8,489 nucleotides of DNA from an uncultured Rhodospirillaceae bacterium. Lineage in GTDB: Bacteria; Pseudomonadota; Alphaproteobacteria; Rhodospirillales; Casp-alpha2. The stretch covers positions 1-8,489 of the forward strand of contig CAJWVP010000112.1 of assembly GCA_913048145.1 (NCBI GenBank), read 5' to 3'. Positions 1-7,042 of this stretch are shown piece after piece. The notes below the pieces were generated by a model that worked only from the letters and a program-made list of their open reading frames with translations, made no database searches and was not told the origin of the DNA. Both the position numbers and the translations under genes were made by a program. Positions within the stretch are counted from its first letter, which is position 1, and each line of letters opens with the position of its first letter.

Positions 1-672
1 AACATATACGGGCTGGAACTTGCAGCCGCCGTCGCCGAAGCAATCGATACCCCACCCGTCCGCGCCGCCCAACGATACCTTCGGCATGAGCGGCGCGCCC
101 ATGACCGGCAAGGCCGGGAGGATCCGCATCATGCCGGCGAACATGTTGAAGAAATCGTCTTCGGGTCCGAAGATAACGCTCGGCCGGAAAATGGTGGCTT
201 CGGGAAACGCGGCCTTGACCGCCTCTTCGCCCGCAAACTTGGTCCGGCCGTACTGGGCCGGTGACGCCGCATCGGCACCCAACGCCGACATATGCAGGAA
301 CCGGGCCGCGCCGGCCTCGGCGGCGGCCTTGGCGACGATGGCGGCGCCATCCACGTGCACCCGCTTGAACGTCCGCTCCCCGCGCTCATAGAGGATGCCA
401 ACCAGATTGATCACCACATCGGCGCCATGAACGGCCGTCGCCACCTGGGCAGGATCGCCGATGTCCACTTGCCAGGGGACGACCTGTCCAACGTCACCGC
501 AGGGCTTTAGGAAAAGGGCCGCTTCCACATCGCGGACGCCCACTCGGACATTGGCGCCGATCTGCGCCAACCGGCGCACCAAATGGCGGCCGACGAAACC
601 CGAGCCGCCGATGACGGTGACGCGATCGCCGGGTGAAAGCCCTTTGGTTGATGTGGATGAAAAGCCTGGCAT
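1..672 (-). CDS. NDUFA9-like NAD(P)-binding epimerase/dehydrogenase-family protein, N-terminal part (gene continues off the left edge)
   Basis: The minus-strand frame is open from ATG at 672 to base 1, giving 224 residues and no stop, so the C-terminus lies outside the window. It is an atypical/extended short-chain dehydrogenase with a Rossmann fold. The N-terminal glycine motif IGGSGFVGRH is at about residues 21-30, VVINLVGILYE at 86-96, the HMSALGA segment at 127-133 and a YxxxK pair (Y141, K145 in YGRTK) after it. FRPSVIFGPEDDFFN (162-176) and KFQPVYV (218-224) are typical of the bacterial 'complex I NDUFA9 subunit family'. The enzymatic substrate of this family is not established; a link to respiratory complex I or ubiquinone is inferred from the name-giving mitochondrial homologue. 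A glycine-rich loop of about 25 residues (192-216) precedes KFQPVYV. The start is well supported: AGGAGG (bases 677-682 on the complementary strand) sits 4 nt upstream of the ATG. Confidence 0.88.
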   Translation of the reverse strand, partial: MPGFSSTSTKGLSPGDRVTVIGGSGFVGRHLVRRLAQIGANVRVGVRDVEAALFLKPCGDVGQVVPWQVDIGDPAQVATAVHGADVVINLVGILYERGERTFKRVHVDGAAIVAKAAAEAGAARFLHMSALGADAASPAQYGRTKFAGEEAVKAAFPEATIFRPSVIFGPEDDFFNMFAGMMRILPALPVMGAPLMPKVSLGGADGWGIDCFGDGGCKFQPVYV

Positions 673-717
673 CGTACCTCCTCGGCCAGGTCGTCCGCCT
701 GTCCGAACACTCTCTCG

Positions 718-744
718 ATTACATGGCCCCACCCCCCGCGTCAA
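718..744 (-). promoter_or_regulatory. Putative sigma-70-type promoter for the NDUFA9-like gene
   Basis: On the minus strand TTGACG (744-739) is followed 15 nt later by TGTAAT (723-718), which matches five of six bases of the -10 consensus. The spacer is short of the ideal 17. Transcription would start near 711, leaving a leader of about 40 nt that holds the AGGAGG ribosome binding site. Assigned by eye only. Confidence 0.35.
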
Positions 745-755
745 CCGAGCGTTGT

Positions 756-768
756 CCCGTTGAACGGG
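756..768. repeat. Short perfect inverted repeat (CCCGTT-G-AACGGG)
   Basis: Two 6-base arms flank a single central G in the divergent region between the NDUFA9-like gene and tRNA-Leu. It lies upstream of both promoter candidates and has no adjacent T-tract, so a small operator or chance palindrome fits better than a terminator. Confidence 0.3.
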
Positions 769-806
769 CGCCGAAAAATCCTCGCACGCCAGCCATGCTT
801 CACGTG

Positions 807-835
807 TTGACAATACCCCTACCTCTCAATATTGA
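807..835 (+). promoter_or_regulatory. Putative promoter of tRNA-Leu
   Basis: A perfect -35 hexamer TTGACA (807-812) is followed after 17 nt by TATTGA (830-835), a weak -10 match. The predicted start near 842 would give a leader of about 29 nt before the mature tRNA at 871. A second perfect TTGACA occurs at 832-837 but has no good -10 box at the right distance. A strong -35 box directly upstream of a tRNA gene is expected; the exact -10 is uncertain. Confidence 0.45.
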
Positions 836-870
836 CAGTACAAGTTTCCTGTGAGGAACAGAAATCAAAG

Positions 871-957
871 GCCCAGGTGGCGGAATTGGTAGACGCGCAG
901 GTTTCAGGTACCTGTGGCCGCAAGGTCGTGGAAGTTCGAGTCTTCTCCTGGGCACCA
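871..957 (+). tRNA. tRNA-Leu, anticodon CAG
   Basis: This is an 87-nt class II tRNA gene with the CCA end encoded. The acceptor stem GCCCAGG (871-877) pairs perfectly with CCTGGGC (947-953), followed by discriminator A (954), usual for leucine tRNAs, and CCA (955-957). The anticodon stem CAGGT/ACCTG (898-902/910-914) encloses the loop TTCAGGT, placing anticodon CAG at 905-907, which reads codon CUG. A long variable arm follows (about 915-929), and the T-arm has loop TTCGAGT (935-941) on a GGAAG/CTTCT stem containing one G-T pair. The D-arm contains the usual GGTAGACGCG run. No terminator is visible before the RNase D-like gene about 70 bp downstream, so read-through is possible. Confidence 0.97.
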
Positions 958-1028
958 TTTCCATCGGTTGAAACCACGGTGCAGAATGGTACACAATACA
1001 AATTGAGCACATTGGCAAGGGTTGGAGA

Positions 1029-1670
1029 TTGCCAAAACCGTTGAAACGCGAACCAGAATCGATTGAGTTGCACGAGGGCGATATCCCGAGCAGCGTGTCC
1101 TTTGGCGACAGCGTCGCCGTGGATACGGAGACCCAGGGTTTGGACCTTGGCAGGGATCGACTGTGTGTCGTGCAATTGTCGGAGGGCGACGGAGTATGTC
1201 ATCTGGTCCAGATTAGGGCCGGCGAGTATGACGCGCCGAATTTAAAGGCCTTGATGGCGGATGCTGCCGTCACCAAAATATTCCACTTCGCACGTTTCGA
1301 CCTGGCGATCTTGAAGCGATACCTGGACGTCACCGTTTCACCGATCTTTTGCACGAAGATCGCATCGAAGCTGGTGCGGACCTACACGGATCGCCACGGC
1401 CTCAAGGACGTCACCCGGGAACTCCTCAACATCGAGCTTTCGAAGGAACAGCAATCTTCAGATTGGGCCGCCAACGAGCTGTCGAAAGACCAGTTGAAAT
1501 ACGCCGCGTCTGACGTGCTGAACTTGCATGACATTCGCGACAAGCTGCAGGCCATGCTAATCCGCGAAGGCCGATTGGAACTGGCCCAGGCCTGTTTCGA
1601 TTTCCTACCAACCCGCGCCCATCTGGATTTGAATGGCTGGGACGATGTCGATATTTTTGCGCACTCTTAA
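1029..1670 (+). CDS. Short RNase D-like 3'-5' exonuclease (DEDDy family, no HRDC domain)
   Basis: The product of up to 213 residues is a single 3'-5' exonuclease domain. All catalytic positions of the DEDDy family are visible: D32 and E34 in VAVDTETQGLD, D91 in FHFARFDLAIL, and Y158/D162 in YAASDVLNL. Conserved blocks FCTKIASKLVRTYTDRHGLKD (about 107-127) and the C-terminal DIFAHS tail are typical of the roughly 200-residue alphaproteobacterial 'ribonuclease D'. E. coli Rnd is about 375 residues with C-terminal HRDC domains, which are absent here. The likely role is trimming RNA 3' ends, including tRNA precursors; its position just after a tRNA gene is suggestive but not proof. There is no in-frame ATG near the N-terminus. 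TTG at 1029 is adopted because GGAG lies at 1024-1027, although very close; TTG at 1041 or 1068 are alternatives, since homology begins near residue 11. Confidence 0.9.
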   Translation: MPKPLKREPESIELHEGDIPSSVSFGDSVAVDTETQGLDLGRDRLCVVQLSEGDGVCHLVQIRAGEYDAPNLKALMADAAVTKIFHFARFDLAILKRYLDVTVSPIFCTKIASKLVRTYTDRHGLKDVTRELLNIELSKEQQSSDWAANELSKDQLKYAASDVLNLHDIRDKLQAMLIREGRLELAQACFDFLPTRAHLDLNGWDDVDIFAHS

Positions 1671-1691
1671 AGCCTTAACACCGCGGATTTA

Positions 1692-1720
1692 TTGACGTTT
1701 CGAATACCGAGGCGCATACT
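1692..1720 (+). promoter_or_regulatory. Putative promoter of the kdsD-lpt-rpoN cluster
   Basis: TTGACG (1692-1697) is separated by exactly 17 nt from CATACT (1715-1720), a four-of-six -10 match. It lies between the RNase D-like gene stop and kdsD. The predicted start near 1727 would leave a leader of about 120 nt before the favoured kdsD ATG. No terminator is seen upstream, so transcription from the RNase D-like gene may also enter. Confidence 0.45.
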
Positions 1721-1846
1721 CGGCGGAACTTGTGGCGGACGCTGACCGCACGCCGGTTATCGAAGCAACGTTATCACCCCATCTGCACTATCGTAAATGC
1801 ACTCACGCCCCTCACCGAATATCCTGCATCGGATAGACCAGCCAAT

Positions 1847-2836
1847 ATGACACCCCCCGCCGTTCCCCAAACCAAATCACAGACCGACCCAGATATTGCT
1901 TCCGCCCGGCGTGTCCTGAGCGCGGAGGCGAAGGCACTCATCGCCTTGTCCGACAGCCTGGGGGCATCCTTCGTACGCGCGCTTGATATTTTCGCCTCCA
2001 CGGAAGGCCGGGTCATCGTCTCGGGCATGGGTAAAAGCGGCCACATCGGCAACAAGATCGCCGCCACCCTAGCTTCGACGGGCACGCCGTCGTTCTTTGT
2101 TCATCCTGCGGAAGCCTCGCACGGTGACTTGGGCATGATCACGGAGAATGATTCTCTCTTCGCCCTTTCGAATTCAGGCGAAACATCGGAATTGGCGGAT
2201 ATCGTCACCTACGCGGCCCGATTCAAGATCCCCCTCGTGGCGATGACCGCCGTCGCCGACAGCACGCTGTCAAAGGCCGCTGATGCGCCTCTGATCCTGC
2301 CGGATGCGCCGGAGGCCTGCCCCATGGGCCTAGCCCCTACCACGTCGTCAACCATGATGCTGGCCTTGGGCGATGCTATGGCGGTCGCATTGCTGGAACG
2401 CAGAAAGTTCTCTTCGGCGGATTTCAAGGAACTGCATCCCGGCGGAAAGCTGGGCCAACGCCTGATGAAGGTCGCCGACATCATGCACAAAGGTGATGAA
2501 CTCCCGCTGGTAACGCCGGACACGGTCATGTCGGACGTACTGCTGGAAATGACGGCGAAACGGTTCGGTTGCGTGGGCATACGCGGGACCAACGGAGACC
2601 TCGTCGGCATGATCACGGATGGAGACCTGCGCCGCCACATGGGCAGTTCACTATTGGAGGCCCGCGCTGTCGATGTGATGACTGAGGGCGCGCGGACCAT
2701 CGGTCCCAATGCGCTGCTTAGTGAAGCGACGGCCGTGATGAACACCTTGTCCATCACCAATCTCTTTGTCGTTGAGCAAGGTGGACCGGTGGGAATACTC
2801 CACATCCACGATTGTCTGCGTGCCGGCGTGGCCTGA
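1847..2836 (+). CDS. kdsD: D-arabinose 5-phosphate isomerase (KdsD/KpsF family)
   Basis: This enzyme converts D-ribulose 5-phosphate to D-arabinose 5-phosphate in the cytoplasm, the first step of Kdo synthesis for the LPS core. From ATG 1847 it has 329 residues, close to E. coli KdsD (328). An N-terminal SIS sugar-isomerase domain (about 25-200) carries SGMGKSGHIGNK (59-70), VHPAEASHGDLGMI (85-98), SNSGETSE (108-115), EACPMGLAPTTS (156-167) and HPGGKLG (197-203). K63, E112, E156 and H197 correspond to the residues considered catalytic in E. coli KdsD (K59, E111, E152, H193). Two CBS domains follow, around VADIMHKGDELP to MITDGDLRRHM and VDVMTEG to HIHDCLRA. The frame is open upstream to a TTG at 1730, but those residues do not resemble the family. 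ATG 1847 has only a poor ribosome binding site. The stop is 10 nt before lptC, which supports co-transcription. Confidence 0.96.
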   Translation: MTPPAVPQTKSQTDPDIASARRVLSAEAKALIALSDSLGASFVRALDIFASTEGRVIVSGMGKSGHIGNKIAATLASTGTPSFFVHPAEASHGDLGMITENDSLFALSNSGETSELADIVTYAARFKIPLVAMTAVADSTLSKAADAPLILPDAPEACPMGLAPTTSSTMMLALGDAMAVALLERRKFSSADFKELHPGGKLGQRLMKVADIMHKGDELPLVTPDTVMSDVLLEMTAKRFGCVGIRGTNGDLVGMITDGDLRRHMGSSLLEARAVDVMTEGARTIGPNALLSEATAVMNTLSITNLFVVEQGGPVGILHIHDCLRAGVA

Positions 2837-2846
2837 CGGAGGGGTG

Positions 2847-3554
2847 ATGGTTCAGGCGCAAACGGAGTTCCATCCCGCGGCACCAGCGCCGCTAGGTCTT
2901 CGTGGCCGTGATAACCTCAGCGACGCCATCAGCGACGGTGAAGTCCGTGGCCACTCGCGCCTATACAGCCGCTTCGTTGGTTTAATGAAGCTTGTCCTGC
3001 CGCTTCTGGCGCTTGTCGTGATCGCCCTGGTGGTCGCCTGGCCGCATCTGGACACCACCGATATCCGTTTCCGGATCGGTTTCGCCGCCCAGCAACTGAA
3101 CGACGCCGAGGATCCCAATATGATCAACCCGCGCTATGTGGGAACGGATAAGGACAATCAGCCGTTTTCCTTGACCGCGGACCTAGCCAGAAATCTCTCC
3201 GGTCCTGGGACCCAGGTCGAGTTGGAGATGCCGAAGGCTGATATCACCACGCAAGACGGCACCTGGTTGGTCCTGACGGCGGAAAACGGCATTTATGCCC
3301 GCGAAGCGAAAACGCTGAAACTGGACGGCAAAGTCAATCTGTTTCATGACCACGGATATGAGTTTCGAACGGACCGCGCGCAGATTGATTTGGCCGCCGG
3401 GACGGCAAGCGGCAATGATCCGGTGGAGGGGCAAGGCGCCTTCGGGCACCTGACGGCGACCGGCTTTCAACTGACCGACAAGGGACGGACCATCCAGTTT
3501 CGCGGCAAGTCGAAACTCACCTTCTATCCCGGGACGAGCGGACCGAAACCATGA
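2847..3554 (+). CDS. lptC: LPS export protein LptC, inner-membrane anchored
   Basis: LptC links the inner-membrane LptBFG transporter to the periplasmic LptA bridge and receives LPS from it. The 235-residue product has a cytoplasmic N-terminus of about 43 residues, one transmembrane helix (about 44-66, LMKLVLPLLALVVIALVVAWP), and a periplasmic beta-rich domain. That domain carries NPRYVGTDKDNQPFSLTAD (94-112), TAENGIYAREAKTLKLDGKVN (144-164) and GRTIQFRGKSKLTFYP (213-228), matching the LptC/DUF1239 pattern of alphaproteobacteria. It is somewhat longer than E. coli LptC (191 residues), mainly through its N-terminus. ATG 2847 is chosen because GGAGG (2838-2842) lies just upstream; a GTG directly before it (2844) is possible. 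The stop overlaps the lptA start as ATGA, indicating translational coupling. Confidence 0.92.
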   Translation: MVQAQTEFHPAAPAPLGLRGRDNLSDAISDGEVRGHSRLYSRFVGLMKLVLPLLALVVIALVVAWPHLDTTDIRFRIGFAAQQLNDAEDPNMINPRYVGTDKDNQPFSLTADLARNLSGPGTQVELEMPKADITTQDGTWLVLTAENGIYAREAKTLKLDGKVNLFHDHGYEFRTDRAQIDLAAGTASGNDPVEGQGAFGHLTATGFQLTDKGRTIQFRGKSKLTFYPGTSGPKP

Positions 3555-4411
3555 GGGCGTACGTACGTGCGGTAAGCAGCACCCTCTTGTGGCTGTGCGT
3601 GACTGCTATTTCTGACACCTCGGCCTGGTCGCAATCCCTGAACTTCGCCACAAGCGGCGACCTTCCCATCGAAGTTTTCGCCGACAATGGGATCGAATGG
3701 CAGCAGGATTCCATGGTTTTCATCGCCCAGGGCAACGCCCGCGCCGTCCGGGCGGACGTCACGGTCTTCGCCGACGAATTGCGTGCCTACTATCGCGAAC
3801 TCGCCGGCGGCGGCACGGACATCTGGCGCCTGGACGCCATGGGAACCGTACGGATCAAAACGCCAGACTCATCCACCTACGGGGAGAAAGCCCTCTACAA
3901 TGTGGACAAGGCCGTTTTGGTGGTGAGCGGCGGCAAGGTGCGCCTAGTAACCAGCACGGACACAATTACCGCTGACCGGCAGCTAGAGTATTGGGAAGAG
4001 AAACAAATGGCTGTCGCGCGCGGTAACGCACAGGCCTTGCGCGAAGAAAAGAAATTGAACGCGGAAGTCCTAGTTGCTTATTTCCGCAAGGACAAGGACG
4101 GAAAATCTACGATCCACCGCATTGAGGCCTTCAATAAAGTCAAGGTAGTGACACCGAAGGACACGGCCCTGAGCGATCGCGGGGTCTACAATGTCAAAAG
4201 CGGGATTGCGACCCTGGTCGGTTCGGTAAAAGTGCTGCGCGACGGCAACGTCATCAACGGATGCAGTGCCGATGTCAATTTGAATTCGGGAGTTAGCCGT
4301 ATGCACAGTTGCCAGAACGCCTCCGGCAGCGGTAAAACTAGAGCCCAGGGTGTTTTCTTGCCGCGCCGGGGCAAAGATGCTCTTGGCAAGAAAAAATCCA
4401 AGGCAAAATAG
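3551..4411 (+). CDS. lptA: LPS transport periplasmic protein LptA (OstA-like), two-module form with basic tail
   Basis: LptA forms the periplasmic bridge that carries LPS from LptC to LptD in the outer membrane. The start overlaps the lptC stop (ATGA, 3551-3554). A signal peptide is visible: basic MRAYVR, hydrophobic core about 8-20, probable cleavage near residues 24-28. The mature part contains two related OstA-like stretches. The first (about 57-132) has FIAQGNARAVRADVTVFADE and YGEKALYNVDKAVLVVSGGKV. The second (about 154-251) has AVARGNAQALREEKKLNAEV and LSDRGVYNVKSGIATLVGSV. At 286 residues it is clearly longer than E. coli LptA (185). The last 30 residues are lysine/arginine-rich (ending GKKKSKAK) and look disordered. 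Cysteines 238 and 254 flank the last strand and could form a periplasmic disulfide; this is inference. Function is supported by domain and gene order. Confidence 0.9.
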   Translation: MRAYVRAVSSTLLWLCVTAISDTSAWSQSLNFATSGDLPIEVFADNGIEWQQDSMVFIAQGNARAVRADVTVFADELRAYYRELAGGGTDIWRLDAMGTVRIKTPDSSTYGEKALYNVDKAVLVVSGGKVRLVTSTDTITADRQLEYWEEKQMAVARGNAQALREEKKLNAEVLVAYFRKDKDGKSTIHRIEAFNKVKVVTPKDTALSDRGVYNVKSGIATLVGSVKVLRDGNVINGCSADVNLNSGVSRMHSCQNASGSGKTRAQGVFLPRRGKDALGKKKSKAK

Positions 4412-4461
4412 CCGCGTTTGGGCGTGGCGTGCAGGCCTTATCCGGGGATTAAATTCATTAG

Positions 4462-5253
4462 ATGAGCGTGTTAGGGGACCACATGCAGGGCGTTGAAGCC
4501 GCGGTGAGCGGACCACGCCTTGTTGCCGATAACCGGGGTTTGGTGGCGTACAATATCGGCAAGCGCTTCAAGAAGCGTCCGGTGGTTCGGGGCGTCAGCC
4601 TGGAACTACAACGTGGCGAGGTAGTCGGCCTCCTGGGACCGAACGGCGCCGGCAAGACGACCTGCTTTTACATCATTACAGGCCTGATCACACCGGACTA
4701 CGGCCACATCGTTCTCGACGGCAACGACATCACAAACCTTCCCATGTACCGCCGGTCGCGTATGGGCATCGGTTATCTACCACAGGAAGCCTCCATTTTT
4801 CGCGGCCTCACCGTTGAGAACAACATCCGCGCTGTCCTCGAGGTGGCGGAGAAATCCCGCGAACGGCGCGAGGCGATCCTCGAAGCCCTGTTGGCGGAGT
4901 TTTCCATCACCCACCTGCGGCGAACGCCGGCGCTAGCACTATCGGGCGGCGAACGGCGTCGGGTGGAAATCGCCCGGGCGTTAGCCTCAAACCCCCATTT
5001 CGTTCTCTTGGATGAACCGTTCGCTGGGATCGACCCTATCGCCGTGGGTGACATTCGCGACCTCGTGGCACAACTAAAGGATCGCGGCATCGGCGTCCTG
5101 ATCACCGATCACAATGTCCGCGAAACGCTGGACGTCATTGATCGGGCCTACATCATCCACGACGGCATGATGCTTATGGAAGGCGCACCCACCGATATTG
5201 TAGGTAACGAGGATGTGCGGCGCGTTTATCTGGGTGACCGGTTCAGTCTTTAG
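4462..5253 (+). CDS. lptB: LPS export ABC transporter ATP-binding protein LptB
   Basis: LptB is the cytoplasmic ATPase that powers LPS extraction by LptFG. The 263-residue product has every ABC motif: Walker [10 protein letters not shown] (59-67), Q-loop Q108 in YLPQEASIF, signature LSGGE (160-164) followed by [10 protein letters not shown], Walker [13 protein letters not shown] (181-192) and switch histidine H217 in [28 protein letters not shown] and the C-terminal [10 protein letters not shown] are hallmarks that separate LptB from other ABC ATPases. The N-terminus is about 20 residues longer than E. coli LptB (241). ATG 4462 has no clear ribosome binding site, while ATG 4483 (residue 8) has AGGGGA just upstream and may be the real start. 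The gene begins about 50 bp after lptA; lptF and lptG are not in the window. Confidence 0.95.
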   Translation: MSVLGDHMQGVEAAVSGPRLVADNRGLVAYNIGKRFKKRPVVRGVSLELQRGEVVGLLGPNGAGKTTCFYIITGLITPDYGHIVLDGNDITNLPMYRRSRMGIGYLPQEASIFRGLTVENNIRAVLEVAEKSRERREAILEALLAEFSITHLRRTPALALSGGERRRVEIARALASNPHFVLLDEPFAGIDPIAVGDIRDLVAQLKDRGIGVLITDHNVRETLDVIDRAYIIHDGMMLMEGAPTDIVGNEDVRRVYLGDRFSL

Positions 5254-5277
5254 ACGGTTTCGGAACGGAGCACCCTT

Positions 5278-6855
5278 ATGGCTCTAGTCCCGCGATTAGA
5301 CCAACGCCAGTCCCAATCGCTGGTCATGACACCGCAACTACAGCAGGCAATCAAGCTGCTGCAGATGTCCAACATGGAGCTTTCCGAGTTCATCACCGAG
5401 GAACTGGAACAGAACCCCATGCTGGAGCGCGAAGAGGCCGACCGCCGCGACGATATAGACGCCCCCGACATTCTCCACCCCGACGAAATCGCCGATAGCG
5501 ACCTGGGCGGCGTCGACGTCACGGACCCGGTCGCCCTTTCGGACATGGATTTCGAGGCGCCCGCGCCCACGGAACTGAGCACGACTTCTGGTCTCGATGT
5601 GGATTACGAGAACATCTACACCTCAAACGGGATCGGCGATGACCAAACCTTGGCGGTCACGCCAAATCAGTACGCTGAACCCGCGTTCAGCAATAGCGCC
5701 CATTCGGGCGGCGGCGGATTTGAATCGGCGGCCCCGGACCTGGAGCAGGTCCTGTCTGAATTGCCGTCCCTTCGCGACCATCTCATCTATCAGCTCACCA
5801 TGGATTTCGCCAACGACGCGGCACGGATGGTTGGCCTCTACCTCATCGACCATCTGACCGAGGCGGGTTACCTGGAGTTGGACATTGACGAGGCGGCGGC
5901 GACCTTGGGCTGTGATGCGGAACTGGTCGCCGACACCTTGACACGCCTACAGCACTTCGACCCTCCGGGAATTTTCGCGCGCGATCTCCGTGAATGCTTG
6001 GCCCTGCAGCTCCAGGATATGCATCGGCTGGATCCCTGCATGGCGACATTTCTGGACAACCTGGAATTGGTGGCCGCACGCGAGTTCAAGAAACTGGAGG
6101 CCGTGTGTCAGTGCGACGCAGAAGATGTCGCCGACATGATCGAGGAAATCCGTACCCTAGCGCCGAAGCCGGCAATGGGCTTCGACCAGGATATGGCCCA
6201 GCTCGTGACACCCGACGTCCTAATGCGCCCCGCACCAAGTGGCGGCTGGATATTGGAGTTAAACAGCGAGACCTTGCCCAGGGTTCTGGTCAACAACCAT
6301 TATCATGCCCTGGTGCGCAAGGAAGCGCGCACCAAGGATGAAAAATCTTATATCGCCGAGCATTTCCAATCCGCCAACTGGCTGGTCAAGGCCCTCCACC
6401 AACGGGCGACAACGATCATGAAAGTCGCGACGGAGCTGGTTTGCCAACAGGAGAGTTTCTTTACCCACGGCGTTCAACACCTCAAGCCGTTGGTGCTCCG
6501 CGACATCGCTGACGCCATCGAAATGCACGAAAGCACGGTCAGCCGGGTGACATCTAACAAGTTCATGGCGACCCCACGCGGGATCTTCGAACTGAAGTAC
6601 TTCTTCACACCCGCCATCGCCTCGACCGGAAGCGGTGACGCCCATTCGGCGGAGGCGGTCCGTCACCGTATCAAGGAACTCATCGACACGGAACCACCGA
6701 AGAAGATTCTATCCGACGACAAAATCGTCTCACTTCTGCGGGCAGACGGCATCGATATCGCTCGACGCACGGTAGCCAAGTACCGCGAGACCATGCGAAT
6801 TCCCTCCTCCGTACAGCGCCGACGGGATAAGGCCGCCGTTTCGCAAATAAAATAA
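5278..6855 (+). CDS. rpoN: RNA polymerase sigma-54 factor RpoN
   Basis: RpoN directs RNA polymerase to -24/-12 promoters that need AAA+ activators, classically for nitrogen assimilation. The 525-residue product shows the full family layout. Region I is Gln/Leu-rich (1-50, QSQSLVMTPQLQQAIKLLQ) and receives activator input. Region II is acidic and variable (about 51-115), running into a Gly/Ser-rich linker. The core-binding domain spans about 150-345 (DHLTEAGYLE, LQHFDPPGIFARDLRECLALQ, APKPAMGFD). The HTH-containing DNA-binding part is at about 405-430 (LRDIADAIEMHESTVSRVTSNK), followed by the RpoN box ARRTVAKYR (495-503), which reads the -24 element. All expected domains are present. GGAG (5267-5270) lies 7 nt before the ATG. 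It starts 24 bp after lptB, so it is probably transcribed with the lpt genes. Confidence 0.97.
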   Translation: MALVPRLDQRQSQSLVMTPQLQQAIKLLQMSNMELSEFITEELEQNPMLEREEADRRDDIDAPDILHPDEIADSDLGGVDVTDPVALSDMDFEAPAPTELSTTSGLDVDYENIYTSNGIGDDQTLAVTPNQYAEPAFSNSAHSGGGGFESAAPDLEQVLSELPSLRDHLIYQLTMDFANDAARMVGLYLIDHLTEAGYLELDIDEAAATLGCDAELVADTLTRLQHFDPPGIFARDLRECLALQLQDMHRLDPCMATFLDNLELVAAREFKKLEAVCQCDAEDVADMIEEIRTLAPKPAMGFDQDMAQLVTPDVLMRPAPSGGWILELNSETLPRVLVNNHYHALVRKEARTKDEKSYIAEHFQSANWLVKALHQRATTIMKVATELVCQQESFFTHGVQHLKPLVLRDIADAIEMHESTVSRVTSNKFMATPRGIFELKYFFTPAIASTGSGDAHSAEAVRHRIKELIDTEPPKKILSDDKIVSLLRADGIDIARRTVAKYRETMRIPSSVQRRRDKAAVSQIK

Positions 6856-6881
6856 ATTTTCAAGATAGAAAATTGATTTTT
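6855..6881 (+). terminator. Possible weak intrinsic terminator after rpoN
   Basis: AATTTTC (6855-6861) and GAAAATT (6868-6874) form a 7-bp stem with a 6-nt loop, followed by GATTTTT ending at 6881. The stem begins at the last base of the rpoN stop codon. It is AT-rich and therefore weak, so attenuation rather than full termination is likely if it is real. Confidence 0.35.
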
Positions 6882-6890
6882 ATGAGTGTA

Positions 6891-6919
6891 TTGACTCGCA
6901 TTGCGGTGGGGATTAGGTT
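6891..6919 (+). promoter_or_regulatory. Putative promoter upstream of hpf
   Basis: TTGACT (6891-6896) and TAGGTT (6914-6919) are separated by 17 nt; the -10 match is weak. Transcription would start near 6926, upstream of the inverted repeat at 6953-6973. No convincing sigma-54 promoter (GG-N10-GC arrangement) is visible in this gap. Confidence 0.28.
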
Positions 6920-6952
6920 CCCAACTCCCTCAGATTGACGACACTTCTCCTT

Positions 6953-6973
6953 GTAATAACGCGTTGTTATTAC
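6953..6973. repeat. 8-bp perfect inverted repeat in the hpf leader (possible operator or RNA hairpin)
   Basis: GTAATAAC (6953-6960) and GTTATTAC (6966-6973) are exact reverse complements around the 5-nt loop GCGTT. It sits in the rpoN-hpf gap, 69 bp before the favoured hpf start and just downstream of the putative promoter. There is no T-tract after it, so it is not a standard terminator. Its placement suits an operator or a leader hairpin. Confidence 0.5.
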
Positions 6974-7042
6974 GGAATTATTTGGAATATTGGCATGCCT
7001 ATTCCGGTAGAACACGAAGACATAACGAGACACATTGAACCC

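Noticed and set aside
871..1030. tRNA-Leu as an integration site for a mobile element
   Set aside because: No integrase, no repeat of the tRNA 3' end downstream, and the neighbouring genes are core housekeeping genes.
2209..2883. A 224-codon open frame on the minus strand opposite kdsD
   Set aside because: It lies antisense to a gene with clear catalytic motifs, its sequence is low in recognisable structure, and long antisense frames are common in GC-rich DNA.
6259..6666. A 135-codon minus-strand frame inside rpoN
   Set aside because: It is a shadow of the sigma-54 coding sequence with no ribosome binding site or family resemblance.
6975..7000. Sigma-54 promoter before hpf (TTGGAATATTGGCATGC)
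   Set aside because: The GG and GC elements are 11 rather than 10 bases apart and the flanking consensus is poor.
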